A stretch of 64,000 nt of DNA from Anas platyrhynchos (Eukaryota > Chordata > Aves > Anseriformes > Anatidae): assembly GCF_047663525.1 (NCBI RefSeq), contig NC_092589.1, positions 104,964,001-105,028,000 of the forward strand, given 5' to 3'. This document shows positions 13,842 through 43,744 of the stretch, piece by piece (positions within the stretch are counted from its first letter, which is position 1; each line of letters begins with the position of its first letter). The notes beneath the pieces are model-generated. The model did not search any database, had not been told where the DNA came from, and saw only the letters and a list, made by a program, of their open reading frames with translations. The position numbers and the translations under genes are program-made.

Positions 13842-16117
13842 TTAGATCACTGATACCTTCTGTCTGTTCACCTAATTTCTAGTTACCTGAAGCAATGTAG
13901 CAAACTAGCACGTGCTTTATTTGTTTTACATTATCATGAAATTTATCTTCTGGCATAACAAACAGCCTGGTATCACACCGATAAGAACACTAAATTAGAA
14001 TGGAAGAAAACAGTTTCTCTTGATATTACTATTTTCAACAAAGACCTTGAGAAATATAAACCTCCCCGTTTGGCTGCTGATCTGAATTATAGCACAAATG
14101 TCTGAAAAGAAAAAAAAAAAAAACGGATTCAAGTGGAGTACCAGCTTTACCAGCCCATCTTTACCACCATCACCATCTGGCAGAGAAGTTGTGAACTCCA
14201 GAGCTCATTTTTTTCCATAGCACTCTGAAAATACTAAGAAATCAGTGGAGATGATTAACATACTAGTGTGAAATCCTTTGGAGAGATCAAAACTGAAACC
14301 CCGCCCTGTAAGATTCACTGCACACAGCTATCTTTAGCATATGATCATCACATCTATAGCAAGACTGTTTTAGCAAAGAGACTTGGATGTTTTTCACTTG
14401 TCCACGCGCCTTGCAAAGAAGCAGCATGGCTCAGGGTTTGATGTATTCCCCTGTCCGGTGTTCCCTATGCTGCAGGGCACATCCTCTCAGGTGAGGTGGG
14501 GCAGCAACTAAGTGCAAATTATCTCCTGGAACTGGAAAAGCCCTAATACCACATGAATGTGCTTAATTAGCCTGGGTGTTACACTAATAATGGGACTTAC
14601 CTGGGGGAGGGATGTGGACAGGGGACTTTCCAAAGGTATTTAGGAAATTATAGTCTATTATTTTTCTGTATCATCATTCTATTCCCCTGTACTTTTCGGT
14701 GCCTCGTGGAAGTAGCAGTAGTGAAAGCAGTACTGCATTCAGCATTATTAAAATAAAAGAGCTGATGCTGCCGTTTCAACACGTATCTTCTGCACAAAAT
14801 GGAGGTGCAATGGACAAAACAGCTACCATTTGCCCACCTTGACAGACATCAGAAGGAGCATTTAATAAGTTGAGCTGTAATCTAGATACCAGGCCCAGGT
14901 AGCATTCCCGTAACAAACACTGACAACTCACTCTGCAAGTTGCAAAGGGAATGAAAGAAAAAGCCGTGTGTCAGCTGACAATGTAGCATATGCTGAGACA
15001 GCAACCAAAGCAAACTCTTAAATGAGCAGATAAAACCGACTGCTACCATGTATGCGCTGAAACATTTTTACAGGAGAACGAGCACTTAGCAGTTAACAAC
15101 CTTTAAGGAACAAAGGATCAATAAGAGATGCATGGGGGAGGGAAAGAAATTATGAAACCAAAACACGGATTAAGAAGCATATGAGTTTATGTAGAATCCT
15201 GCCACACAATACTTTGACAGCAATTCAGAGTGACTGCATGAAGAAAATGGAACTGATACATTTGTTTGTTTTCAAAAGCAATGCATGTCAGTTGAAGCAT
15301 ACATAATCTGAACAGTTTTATTGTCGGAATACTCATTGTGCACGCTGAAAAGAACAAACGAAACGCATGGAAGGTGGAAGATGTACCATCAGAAATCTAC
15401 ATGGACTAGCAGTATGTCCTTTTTCATAATGTCATATCCCGTCTAGCCAGGACACTAACAGGAGTTAAATATTTTCAAAAACCCACCAACATGGGGAACT
15501 AAGAGGTAGAGGTTTAGAAAAAAAAACATAAGTGATCTAGAAAAAAGAAAAAAAACACAGGCAGAACAATTAATTATTACAAAAAGCTCCAAAAATTGAG
15601 GAAACAGTAATACTAAAAGCAGACTAAGAACAACAGAAAGCAGGTTATGATGTGGCAGCACACAAACTAACGAGCTAGAAGACAGATTCCTTGGCATTCC
15701 TAAAAGTGTATCTGAAACACCGTAACAATAATGATGACCAGTGAAAAAATGGGAGGACAGAACAGAGAATTTCAAGAGATTACAAAAAAGGCATAATTTA
15801 GGTGATAGGATTTGCAAGCCAGGGAAGAACATCAAGAACTTGGCTATTTTTTCTTAGGTCATTAATAAGGTGAAGCCATTAGCTCAAGTAGATTTAGTTA
15901 TTGAGAAGTCCACATGTCAGATTAATTATGGAAAGTTATCCAGCATTTTTTCATAAAATGCAAATTGTTCAAACATGCCATGAGTTTGAGAGCAGACTTT
16001 TTACAAGTATGCGCTATATTTGAGAAAGACTTCTAGCACAAGATGCTTAACTTTAGCCCTTAGGCAATTACATGGAATTGTTACAAGTCAACAGTAAGTG
16101 GTTTATAAAATGTAATT

Positions 16118-16123
16118 TTATTT
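16118..16123 (-). terminator. Likely main poly(A) signal of YWHAQ (AATAAA)
   Basis: The minus strand reads AAATAAAATTACATTTTATAA here, an AATAAA in an A/T-rich setting about 1 kb after the stop codon. The distance suits the 3' UTR length I expect for vertebrate YWHAQ. Confidence 0.55.
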
Positions 16124-16463
16124 AATGTTACTTTGCTGTTACAGAGGGCATAACATTTTCACAAGGCTTTTTTGGGACTACAATCAATGATTAGCAACAC
16201 ACAATAGTGGTCCGAACTCTCTAAATAACAATCACTGGACAAACTTGACACCTTCTCACATGTGCACAAACCTGCATGGAAAAGTACTAAATTTTATACT
16301 TGGACATGTGAACTTCAATTGGTTTTCCCATTCCAGTGTATTAAGAAATGACATGCACTTTAGTCTGCCAAAAAGCACTGCCTGTACTCCGGCAGTAACA
16401 TGCTGCTTCTAATACATAGTAAAGTGAATACCAGAACTACAAAGGCAGGAGTGTAAGTGAACT

Positions 16464-16469
16464 TTTATT
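16464..16469 (-). terminator. Candidate proximal poly(A) signal of YWHAQ (AATAAA)
   Basis: The minus strand reads CCCAATAAAAG about 645 nt after the stop. It would give a shorter alternative 3' UTR if used. There is no transcript evidence here. Confidence 0.35.
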
Positions 16470-17113
16470 GGGAAGGGATATCAACCGAAACAGCAGCAAC
16501 TGAAAATTAAGAGTAGCCCCTGTTTTCAAACACGCAAGCTCCTGCATTACATTACAAATTGATTTGCTTCCTGTATAAATTTTCAAACTAGAAATGCTCA
16601 ATTTTGTCTGGCCTGATACTTCTTGCATCTCTACCGAAAAGAATACACAGTAGCACGTGGAAGTCAATTATGGGAAGGAAACCCTGCATAATAAGAAGGG
16701 AATGTGGAGAATTAAAAGCTATGTGGAACACTCTTTAGTTGCAATTAACTACATTTCCATATCTTACTGTAATATAAAACACAGTCAACTGGCAGGAACT
16801 GGTTCAGATTTGTTTTTAAATACCAGGTACACTTTAGTCCGCTACATAAGTGTTTGGAAGTTACTTATGTTTATATGAAATGAAGCTATTAATACTTTTC
16901 TACAGCAGTAACCGCACACCAGGAAGGCCAGGACAAACACAAATCAAGGAATGGAGTTTTCCCAAAGCTGCAGTGTGAAAAGACTATAAATTGATTTCCA
17001 TACACATGGATGGGTTTTCTTTGCTATAGGAAATCCAAGTGGAGCTATAAGGAATGGAGACGTGTAAAAAGGTTTCTTGAGAAGGAAAGGGAGAATGACA
17101 TCCCGCGTGCAGT

Positions 17114-36891
<19,778 letters not shown>

Positions 36892-37547
36892 GGTGGCTGG
36901 CAGTGGGGCGGGAGAGGTATGGCAGCGAAGGCAGGAGAAGCTGGGGATGTCACGCTCCCAACGAGAGAACGCACCTCAAACCCTGCCAGAAAAAAAGGCA
37001 GCGACCGTGATCAAATGTTAATGAATGTTGTTGTGCATGACCCCTCGCAGAGCCCTAAAGAGGAGGAATGCAGGGAGTGTGTCTCCCTGCCCATCTCGCA
37101 GAAATGGGCTGGGATCATCACGCCCTTCCACGTAGGGCTGAGGGGAGCGGCTGCGCTCCCCAGGACCGGCTGCTGGGGAAAGGGCGGCCTGGAAATTCAT
37201 CTAGGGAGCTGAGAGCCCACCGCTTGGGCGGGGCGGGCGTTTTCCCCTCACCTTTCCCTCGTGAGAGGGGGGCGAGGAGGCTCGGGAGGGTACCCAATTC
37301 CCGCAAGCCAAGCGGGCCTCGCTTAAAGCCACTCCCCGAGGGAAATAATAATTAAAAATAATAATAAGGAATGAAGGAGCGAGCCCAGCCTGGGGGCGGC
37401 TTCGCCTCCTGGCGGCGGGGCCGGGCAGGGCCGGCTTCCTCCCCCCCCCACCCCGCTTCCCCCGGGCATCGCCCCGCAGGGCCGAGGAGCCCCTGAGGCA
37501 GCCGAGGGGGAGGGGGGGGAAAAGGCGCCGCGGGGCCACCGGGTGCG

Positions 37548-37557
37548 AAATGGCGGC
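37548..37557 (+). promoter_or_regulatory. YY1-type motif AAATGGCGGC
   Basis: A full match to the AANATGGCGGC-like YY1 consensus, inside intron 1 about 200 bp downstream of exon 1. A related AAAATGGAGG lies at about 37636-37645. Such motifs are common just downstream of CpG-island start sites. Confidence 0.4.
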
Positions 37558-37675
37558 GGCGGCGCCGGGCGGCACCTCCCTCCCCTCCCTCCCTGCCTCC
37601 CGCCCGCCGCCGCCGCCGCCGAGCGCCGCGCTCACAAAATGGAGGACGCTGAGGCGGGGCCGGGCCGGCGCCTCG

Positions 37676-37718
37676 CAACGGTCGCCCCAACGGTCGCCCC
37701 CAACGGTCGCCTCAACGG
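37676..37718 (+). promoter_or_regulatory. Four phased CAACGG (MYB-core) repeats
   Basis: CAACGG occurs at 37676-37681, 37688-37693, 37701-37706 and 37713-37718, spaced 12, 13 and 12 bp, within a small tandem array of a unit close to CAACGGTCGCCC. CAACGG fits the MYB consensus YAAC(G/T)G. The array starts 17 bp beyond the exon 1 donor on the minus strand. Confidence 0.45.
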
Positions 37719-37740
37719 CCGCGGGGGGAGCCGGGCTCAC

Positions 37741-37910
37741 CTGAGGGGCCGCTGCGCTGCGCTGAGGCGAGGCGAGGCGAGGCCGGGCCGGGCCGGGCGG
37801 GCGGCGGCGGCCGCGGGGCTGCCGGGCTGCGGGGCGCTGGCGGAGAGAAAGGAGCCGCTGCCGGGCCGGGAGGGGAGGGAGGGGAGGGAGGGCGGCGCAC
37901 GCAAGCTTAG
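37741..37910 (-). other. YWHAQ: YWHAQ non-coding exon 1 (5' end approximate)
   Basis: On the minus strand a perfect donor, CAG followed by GTGAGC, places the exon's 3' boundary at 37741 (intron bases at 37735-37740). Splicing to the acceptor at 36982/36983 removes a 758-nt intron. The exon is GC-rich, contains a GAGGC/GCCTC short repeat and pyrimidine tracts, and has no ATG. The start is not visible. I place it below the first inverted CCAAT box at 37937. Confidence 0.7.
37868..37892 (+). other. G-quadruplex-prone run in exon 1 or at the promoter edge
   Basis: Six G3-G4 tracts separated by single A residues lie on the plus (template) strand, complementary to a pyrimidine tract in the first exon. 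It satisfies the usual G4 pattern. Formation is inferred. Confidence 0.55.
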
Positions 37911-37936
37911 CGGCTGCTCGGCCCGCGCCCACGCGG

Positions 37937-37993
37937 CCAATCAGCGGCCGGGCTCGCCGCCAGGCCCCGCCCCCCCGCCGGTTGGCAGCCAAT
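37937..37993 (-). promoter_or_regulatory. Two inverted CCAAT boxes (NF-Y) and a GC box, proximal promoter
   Basis: CCAATCAG on the plus strand (37937-37944) and CCAATAGG (37989-37996) are NF-Y sites in inverted orientation relative to YWHAQ. CCCCGCCCC at about 37965-37973 between them fits Sp/KLF factors. Their position just upstream of the inferred first exon fits a core promoter. Confidence 0.6.
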
Positions 37994-38006
37994 AGGAGCG
38001 CAGCGC

Positions 38007-38030
38007 GCCGCCGCCGCCGCCGCCGCCGCC
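38007..38030. repeat. (GCC)8 trinucleotide repeat in the promoter
   Basis: Eight uninterrupted GCC units on plus, GGC on the YWHAQ strand, between CCAAT boxes. A shorter GCC run occurs at about 37605-37621 in intron 1. Confidence 0.85.
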
Positions 38031-38103
38031 CGCGGGGGCGAGAGCGGGCAGGGCGCAAAGCTCGGTTGGCCCGTGGGCTGCGGCTGGGGCCACGGGGTTT
38101 CCT

Positions 38104-38150
38104 CCAATGAGATGCAGGGTGAGATGACGTCACTGTCGCCATGGAGATGC
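38104..38150 (-). promoter_or_regulatory. Distal promoter module: X-box-like half-site, palindromic CRE, inverted CCAAT
   Basis: On the minus strand the order is an RFX-type half-site (GTCGCC on plus, 38135-38140), a perfect CRE TGACGTCA (38125-38132) and an inverted CCAAT box (38104-38108). The order and close spacing resemble the RFX/CREB/NF-Y modules of MHC promoters. The sites are seen directly; the joint function is inferred. Confidence 0.5.
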
Positions 38151-38158
38151 TGCTACAA

Positions 38159-38295
38159 CCCCCCCCCCCCCCCCCCCCCTCCCCCGGCCGGGCGGGGGCT
38201 GAGGGGCTGCCTGGGGGGGGGGGGCTGTGGGATTTGGGGTTTTTGTCCGAATACTCTTTTTTTTTTTTTTTTTCCTTTTTTTTTTTTTTTTTTTT
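38159..38295. repeat. Homopolymer cluster: C21, G12, T17 and T20
   Basis: C21 at 38159-38179 (then TCCCCC), G12 at 38213-38224, T17 at 38257-38273 and T20 at 38276-38295 separated by CC. All lie within 140 bp at the outer edge of the promoter, directly beside the CRE module. Exact lengths are vulnerable to sequencing error. Confidence 0.8.
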
Positions 38296-39859
38296 GTCCC
38301 AGTTACCCCCGACAAAGGGCGTTTTGCTCCTTCGGGGCTCGGACAAAGTGCATATCCCCGGGGCGGCGGGTCTGCCACACGCCCCTGTTTGTCCCCCCCG
38401 CCATGGAGCCTGAGGGGCTTCTCCTCAGCAGCCTTCCTCGGGGACAGACCGTCCAAAGCCATTTGTAATCCACAGAGTCACAGAACCCACCACATCTAAC
38501 CCCCCTCCCCCCCTCCTAGGATCCAGGGGACACGAAATTGTTCACAGCGAGTCAATGTCCCTGCCCTCCTGAGGGGATGAAGGGCAAGCGTTTGACATCA
38601 GCACCAATAGATATATTTACTTTTATCCCCCCCTCCTGCTTTCACCTGGCGTTAGTTTTGAAGAGGTCAGAGACGCAATGCACAGAGACCGGAATTTTAG
38701 GTTGAATAGTAAAATCCCGTCCAGTCAGGAGTGAATAATCATGAGTCAATCGCTGCTCCGCTTCCAAAACGCTGCTGGGACGGCTGCTTGCACTCAGACT
38801 GCCCCAGTCTTGGAAGAAATGATAACAGCATAGCGGGTTTGTGCTGCTCATCACCACATTCAGCATATGAGACCCAGGAGCGGATCACAGGCGTCCTGCC
38901 CCTCAGGCCTCGGGCTAGCTCAGGGTCACCAATGCCTTTGGTGAGGACATTTCTCACCTTTCCTTCCAGCATCGCCAAATTTAGTCATGTTCAGCAACTT
39001 CAGCATCCAGATGGGATGATGAATGCCATGAATCAACCCCAGGATGTTATCGTCTCAGCCCGTAAAGCTCTCGGTCTGTGTTTGGACTAGGGCTGGGATG
39101 ATGCATGTGGAAATTGGGTCCATGCTGTGAACAAACCCCCGCCTTTGTAATTCAAGTCTGAGATGCATTCATTCTGTTAAAAAGAAAAAAAACAACACAA
39201 CACACGATTGATAATACCCCTTTCAAAGTTAATGAAACTCTCACAGAAAGGATTTTGGAAATATATTACTCTATTCCAGAAATTACTGTCCTGGCAATTT
39301 GCTACAGTCTAAGGTCGCCTTTTTATTCTTCCTTGTCGCTAGGATATTCTCTCATATTCAAAACCCCAAGTCATCGCTTTTATTAACATGTGAAGGAAAG
39401 GCCCGAACTGACCAATTGTGCAACCAAACCTTGATTAATATCACGTCTCCATCAGGGATGAAACCAACCATTCTGTGTGTAAGGCACAGATGAGTGGATT
39501 TTAGCTCAGCACGGACAGCTCACCTAATCAAGGCTACCTCCTTCACTGATTCTGCTCAAAAATTGGGAAGACCTCAGTCTCTCATGCACTGTAGTTCAAA
39601 CCCTCCCTCCCACCGACTGAAAACTTGCATTGAGAAATGCAAAACTGTCTTAAAAAGCTGGGAAGTGCTGGCTACAGAGGTCTGTGATGGATCTAGATGT
39701 ACTGCCATGCAGTCACTGAACACTGCATGGCCCGAGCATCTACCTCCAGGCCTGCTACGTGCTCCAGCTGCTGCCTGGGCTTCTGTTCCATTTGGGGTCC
39801 TTTGGGGTTTTGTGTCTTAGTGTGATACGGTTTTAAAAGACGTAGCCATAATCTCGTTT

Positions 39860-40245
39860 CCCCAGAGGAACCCTATCTCTGAGTTGGATGATGACCTCTG
39901 GGAAGCTTTTATGAGAGGAGGCTGGAAGAATTTGCTGTGTTGATTTTAATAAAGGTTAAGAGGAGATTTGACATTGTCTCGAAAGGAGGGAAAACATGGC
40001 TGGAGAACTTTATTAAATTTGTAAATGGAAGACAAACGGGTCCAAAATGGGCATAGATGAATTTAGACTGGGAATTAGGAAATTTGGGACTTTCATGAGG
40101 TTATGGAATGACTTTTCTGCACAGAGGGCAGGAAGCCCAGCTGCTTTGAAAGAGGAACCTGATCAACCTATAAAAGTGCCTATGTGGTGTAGTCGCCAGA
40201 GGCAGTAGGAGACTGAACTTCAAGAGCTTTCCAATTCTTTGTTTC
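39860..40245 (+). mobile_element. Ancient CR1/L3-like LINE 3' fragment
   Basis: The order of blocks matches amniote CR1-like 3' ends: GGTTAAGAGGAGATTTGACA, TTTAGACTGGGAATTAGGAA, GGTTATGGAATGACTTTTC and AGACTGAACTTCAAGAGC. These correspond to the end of ORF2 and the 3' UTR. It is heavily diverged and has no open frame. Confidence 0.5.
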
Positions 40246-42385
40246 TATTTAATGTTTCTTTTAATGCTTATTCCATGTATACTTTAATGCACAGCTTACT
40301 GCACAGCACCACCCTCCATTGAAGAAAAAATATTAATTTCCATTAGAGCGTTTCAGGAATGCTGTCGTCCTGCTAAACATTAACGACTTTATCTGCATAA
40401 TACCATTATGAAATGGGTGGCATTATCTTCTCTTATGTCCAGGAAAATAAAAATATCAACACTCCTTCGTGCCTCTGTGGAGAAATATAAGGCTTTCTCT
40501 TCCAGAGTGTTAAACATTAAATCAAGGACCTTTGCTTCTCCTTTCTGCCGCTTGATGTGCATTGAACGTCCACCTCCCATTGACTTCAGATGCACCTCCT
40601 GAAGTGCAGCATCTTGGCAGCTCGCTCTGCAAATTACCCAGTTGGGGTGGGGGAGCAATATGAGGAATGTATACAGTGCAAATTCCTGAGACTTACGTGT
40701 GAACTTTAGGATGGAGTCAGAACCCAGTTTTCCAAAGGTTCAGTTGTTTGCCATAACTATAAGACTGTTTGTAGTTGATTTTTGTCATATTTGCAAAGGC
40801 TTTGTGTTCTGGCAGTTACAGGGCTTCTCGTTTGTCCCCTTGCTACTTTATGTCCTCTTCTTTGCCCAATTACTTGTCTTCTAATTTGCACTGCTGTCCT
40901 CTTTGGTATCCTGCCTTCTGCTCAGCTCCTGCCCATTCTTCCCCCATCCTATTATTCCTATTATTCTTTCCTAATATTTTTTCCCTAGCTGTATTCTCTG
41001 CCCTTCTGTTCTTTTCTCAAATTTCAATAAAGCTTGTGGGCAGAAAAGAGAGCTTTCCTTGAGCATTTAGTAGTCTTACATGAGAACCGGAGAATGGAGT
41101 CTTAGGAAAATTTTGCTTGCAATTTTTAAGATATTATCTGAGAATATTGAAATTGAATTTTCTCTTTAGGTTTACTGTATTTGGGTAGTTTTCCTTGAAA
41201 CCAGCAAAAGACACAACCTGAAACAGGCCAACTTCTTGGTGAGTTTAAAGGAGCCACTTTAGTGGTTGTAGATGTCGGAGCTCTTCGATTAAATGGTTAA
41301 AAAGTTTATTAGCATGGGCAAAATTGGAATTTCCTCTGATTTTCTCTGTGAGAAAAAAATCTAAACCATTTTATCTAAAGCATGAAAAGCATCCTAAGTG
41401 TGTCCATGCAGACCGAGCTCTATTTAAGTTTGCAGAGAGGAACTAACATGATGGCTACAACTTTTCCAGATCCAGTAAGACATTGCTTAGATTTATTTAT
41501 ATCCCACATGGTTGGGGGACTTCAGAACAAAGGAATAAGGAGAAGACCTGCTGTTGCACTATTGTATTTTGTGTTCATATTGCAAAGATGCTGCATAAGT
41601 GCTCTTCTACTTAAATTAAAAATAAAGGGTCACCCCTGTAGGAGGTTAACGCATCACATCCAGTAAGTAACAAATAAATGTGAGCTAGTGGGATCAAGCT
41701 CTTTAGACCTTATTCAGCACGACTCAATATTGTATCTGTACTGTGCTGTGAGGAAGGCCACAGGACTTATTAAATTTTGAAAATACTTGCATGGCTTGTT
41801 CATTACTGGGATAAACTAACTGTTTCAGGACAAGCCCTTAAAAGAAGTTGTTGAATATGTAGCTTATAATGGGTGCAGAGTTTATGCAAACTGTGTTCTG
41901 GTGGGAGAAGAGAAATCGAGGCATGTTTAGGTGAGGAAGGTGAGTGTCGGTGTGGGAGGCTGGTATTGAATTTCAATTTTGCTGCTGAGTGCCATTTGTC
42001 TGGCTTAGCTTGCTGCATGAAAAGTGTGTCTGTGCTGGGAGTCGTTTGGGCTTTGCTGCTGAAGGATGATATTGATGAATCCTGGTGTCTGCTGTAGGGA
42101 TAAATGCTGCTGTAGTTGATAGACCGAAGCAGTTATTGATCATGGTTGGTAGCAAAATCTCAGCATTTGACACTTTCTTTTTTCATACCAGTGCAGTCGT
42201 TAATGTTAAATTCCATTTCTCTCCCTGGGGGTGAAATAGCTATCACGTTATCGCATACAGCAGTGTTCCTCTTCGTTCTGTCCTTCTGCGTTGTGTGGTG
42301 CTAAAGATTGGAAAAAGCTCTGGGGAGTACAGCCAGACCTCTTTTATCTGGGTGAGCTGCCTACCTCTGCCTTGAGACATCTTCT

Positions 42386-42565
42386 CTTCCCTTCCCTTCC
42401 CTTCCCTTCCCTTCCCTTCCCTTCCCTTCCCTTCCCTTCCCTTCCCTTCCCTTCCCTTCCCTTCCCTTCCCTTCCCTTCCCTTCCCTTCCCTTCCCTTCC
42501 CTTCCCTTCCCTTCCCTTCCCTTCCCTTCCCTTCCCTTCCCTTCCCTTCCCTTCCCTTCCCTTCC
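42386..42565 (-). repeat. Pure (AAGGG)36 pentanucleotide microsatellite
   Basis: The plus strand is 36 uninterrupted CTTCC units (180 bp), so the minus strand is AAGGG repeated with G3 tracts every 5 bp. All six frames stay open across it, explaining spurious GKGRE-type and PFPSL-type peptides. It is perfect over its full length, flanked by non-repeat sequence. Confidence 0.97.
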
Positions 42566-43744
42566 CCTTGTGAAGTGGCTCCAAGGCCCCAGGGCCTCCC
42601 TGTGCTACAATTGCCAGGAGAGGCTCGTGGAAGGAGTCCCACGGGGATTCCTCTCCAGGAACACCACACATGGGTCTAGTTAGACACAAAGCGTGTGCAC
42701 ATCTCCCTTGGGCCTCTCTTTTTTTTTTTTTCCGTGGCTGTGTCCCATCAGTTGTGACTTGCAAGCAGGAGGACAGAGCAGCCAGCTGGGGTGAATGATG
42801 CCCATGCAAGTTGAGGTGTGCCTTTTTTTTTTAATGGAAATGAAACAAATAGTCTCTTAATGGTTTTCGTTTGGTTAAATGCAACTTGCTCTGCCAAAAC
42901 ACAATAAAGGGCCCACTTTTGCATGAACAAACAGGAGGAGCAAACGTGACTGAGACTGCCAAGGAAATTTTGTCCTCCTGAAGCTTCTCCTATGGGGAGG
43001 TAGCAGTAGGGCCCCAAGAATTAAGATAAATGCAGCTAATTTCCCTTTAATGGTGATTTGATTATACTTTCATTACAAGTAACTAGTTCCCTTTTCTAAT
43101 TATATAGCTTGCTTTTATCCAAGAAAAATTACCCAGCCTATGGGAGCGGACCATCAAAGTCACTCATCTGTGAGCAGTTCGTTGTGGTGCTGGGAGACTG
43201 CGAGTTTTGGAAAACGTCTGTATTGCACGAGGTACGTAAAGATTGCTAGCTCTTGGGCTGTTTGGCCACGGCAGATGAGGAAGCAGGCAGCGGGAATGGA
43301 TGTGCACGGCAAAAAAGGGGCAGAGAGCACGAACCCTGCACCCATTTAGCACGTCTTTGAAGGAGAGAGAAGGAAGGAGAAGAGGGGAAGGGGGCGCTGA
43401 GGAATGAGACAGAAACGCCTGAGGGTGTGCTGCTATTTGGGAAGATTCATCAGCTGGTGGTTTAGTAAGCTCAGCGAGAGCTCTGTTTGACCTCTGTACT
43501 TCTGGCTTTTTATCCCCATCTCTTCCTCCCCCGGCAGCTGCCGTATAAGCAGGTTCTCCAGCGGCGTGGTGTGACATCAGTCACCCAGATTGTACAGTTG
43601 GGGCTGGGCAGGGGGCACGAGGATGTGGTTGGGAGCATGGGGAGGTTGCGAGAGAGCCTCAGGTCCCGCGGGCAGCTTGCTGCTGGCCACCCTCGTTAGT
43701 CTGCTTCACTAAACCTGTGTGCCTGTGATGAGCTAGGGATGCAG

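Larger units (their letters stand above)
1..16097. other. Non-coding DNA downstream of YWHAQ
   Basis: AT-rich sequence without any supported gene. Open frames are all short, with no family resemblance or splice-consistent exon series. I recognise CR1-like relics at 4245-4323 and 8605-8815, small tandem duplications at 4172-4205 and 13808-13841, poly-T tracts near 4620 and 4665, and an unexplained AATAAA-ending region at 11845-12080. The next gene on this side in other vertebrates (ADAM17, from memory of synteny) is not visible. Confidence 0.7.
16098..17113 (-). other. YWHAQ: YWHAQ 3' UTR
   Basis: This is the stretch after the TAA stop up to the first well-supported polyadenylation region. 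It is AT-rich, with no competing coding sequence. An AATAAA lies at 16118-16123 (minus strand), so cleavage is expected about 16095-16105, giving a 3' UTR near 1.0 kb. An earlier AATAAA at 16464-16469 and a later one at 15317-15322 could give shorter or longer forms. The exact end is inferred. Confidence 0.7.
36983..37740 (-). other. YWHAQ intron 1 (GC-rich, promoter-proximal)
   Basis: GT-AG intron of 758 nt inside the CpG island. Near its 5' end are four CAACGG motifs, a short GCC repeat (about 37605-37621) and a YY1-type motif at 37548-37557. Long open frames on both strands reflect the low frequency of stop codons in GC-rich DNA and are not genes. Confidence 0.7.
37130..38420. promoter_or_regulatory. 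CpG island covering the YWHAQ promoter, exon 1 and intron 1
   Basis: G+C and CpG density rise sharply here against AT-rich flanks. The densest part is about 37380-38100. No TATA box sits at a sensible place. Inverted CCAAT boxes, a GC box and a CRE suggest a TATA-less housekeeping promoter firing on the minus strand. Boundaries are by eye. Confidence 0.85.

Noticed and set aside
15455..15835. 126-residue hydrophobic minus-strand frame rich in Leu, Phe and Ser
   Set aside because: The opposite strand is A-rich, so the hydrophobic look follows from base composition. There is no family resemblance, no splice context and no promoter.
37201..38346. 381-residue minus-strand open frame across the promoter, and other long frames at 37543-37995 and 38073-38468
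   Set aside because: They lie in the CpG island and homopolymer cluster, where stop codons are rare. Composition is Pro/Arg/Gly/Ala low complexity with poly-Lys or poly-Phe from T/A runs, and they cross the known YWHAQ exon 1 and intron 1.
38466..38500. Possible CR1 tail (CACAGAGTCACAGAACCCAC) just upstream of the promoter
   Set aside because: Only about 20 bases resemble a reversed CR1 tail, and the neighbouring sequence does not continue into CR1.
42243..42809. 188-residue frame with repeated GKGRE on minus and PFPSL-type repeats on plus
   Set aside because: Translation of the (AAGGG)36 microsatellite. A 5-bp unit without stops is open in all frames.
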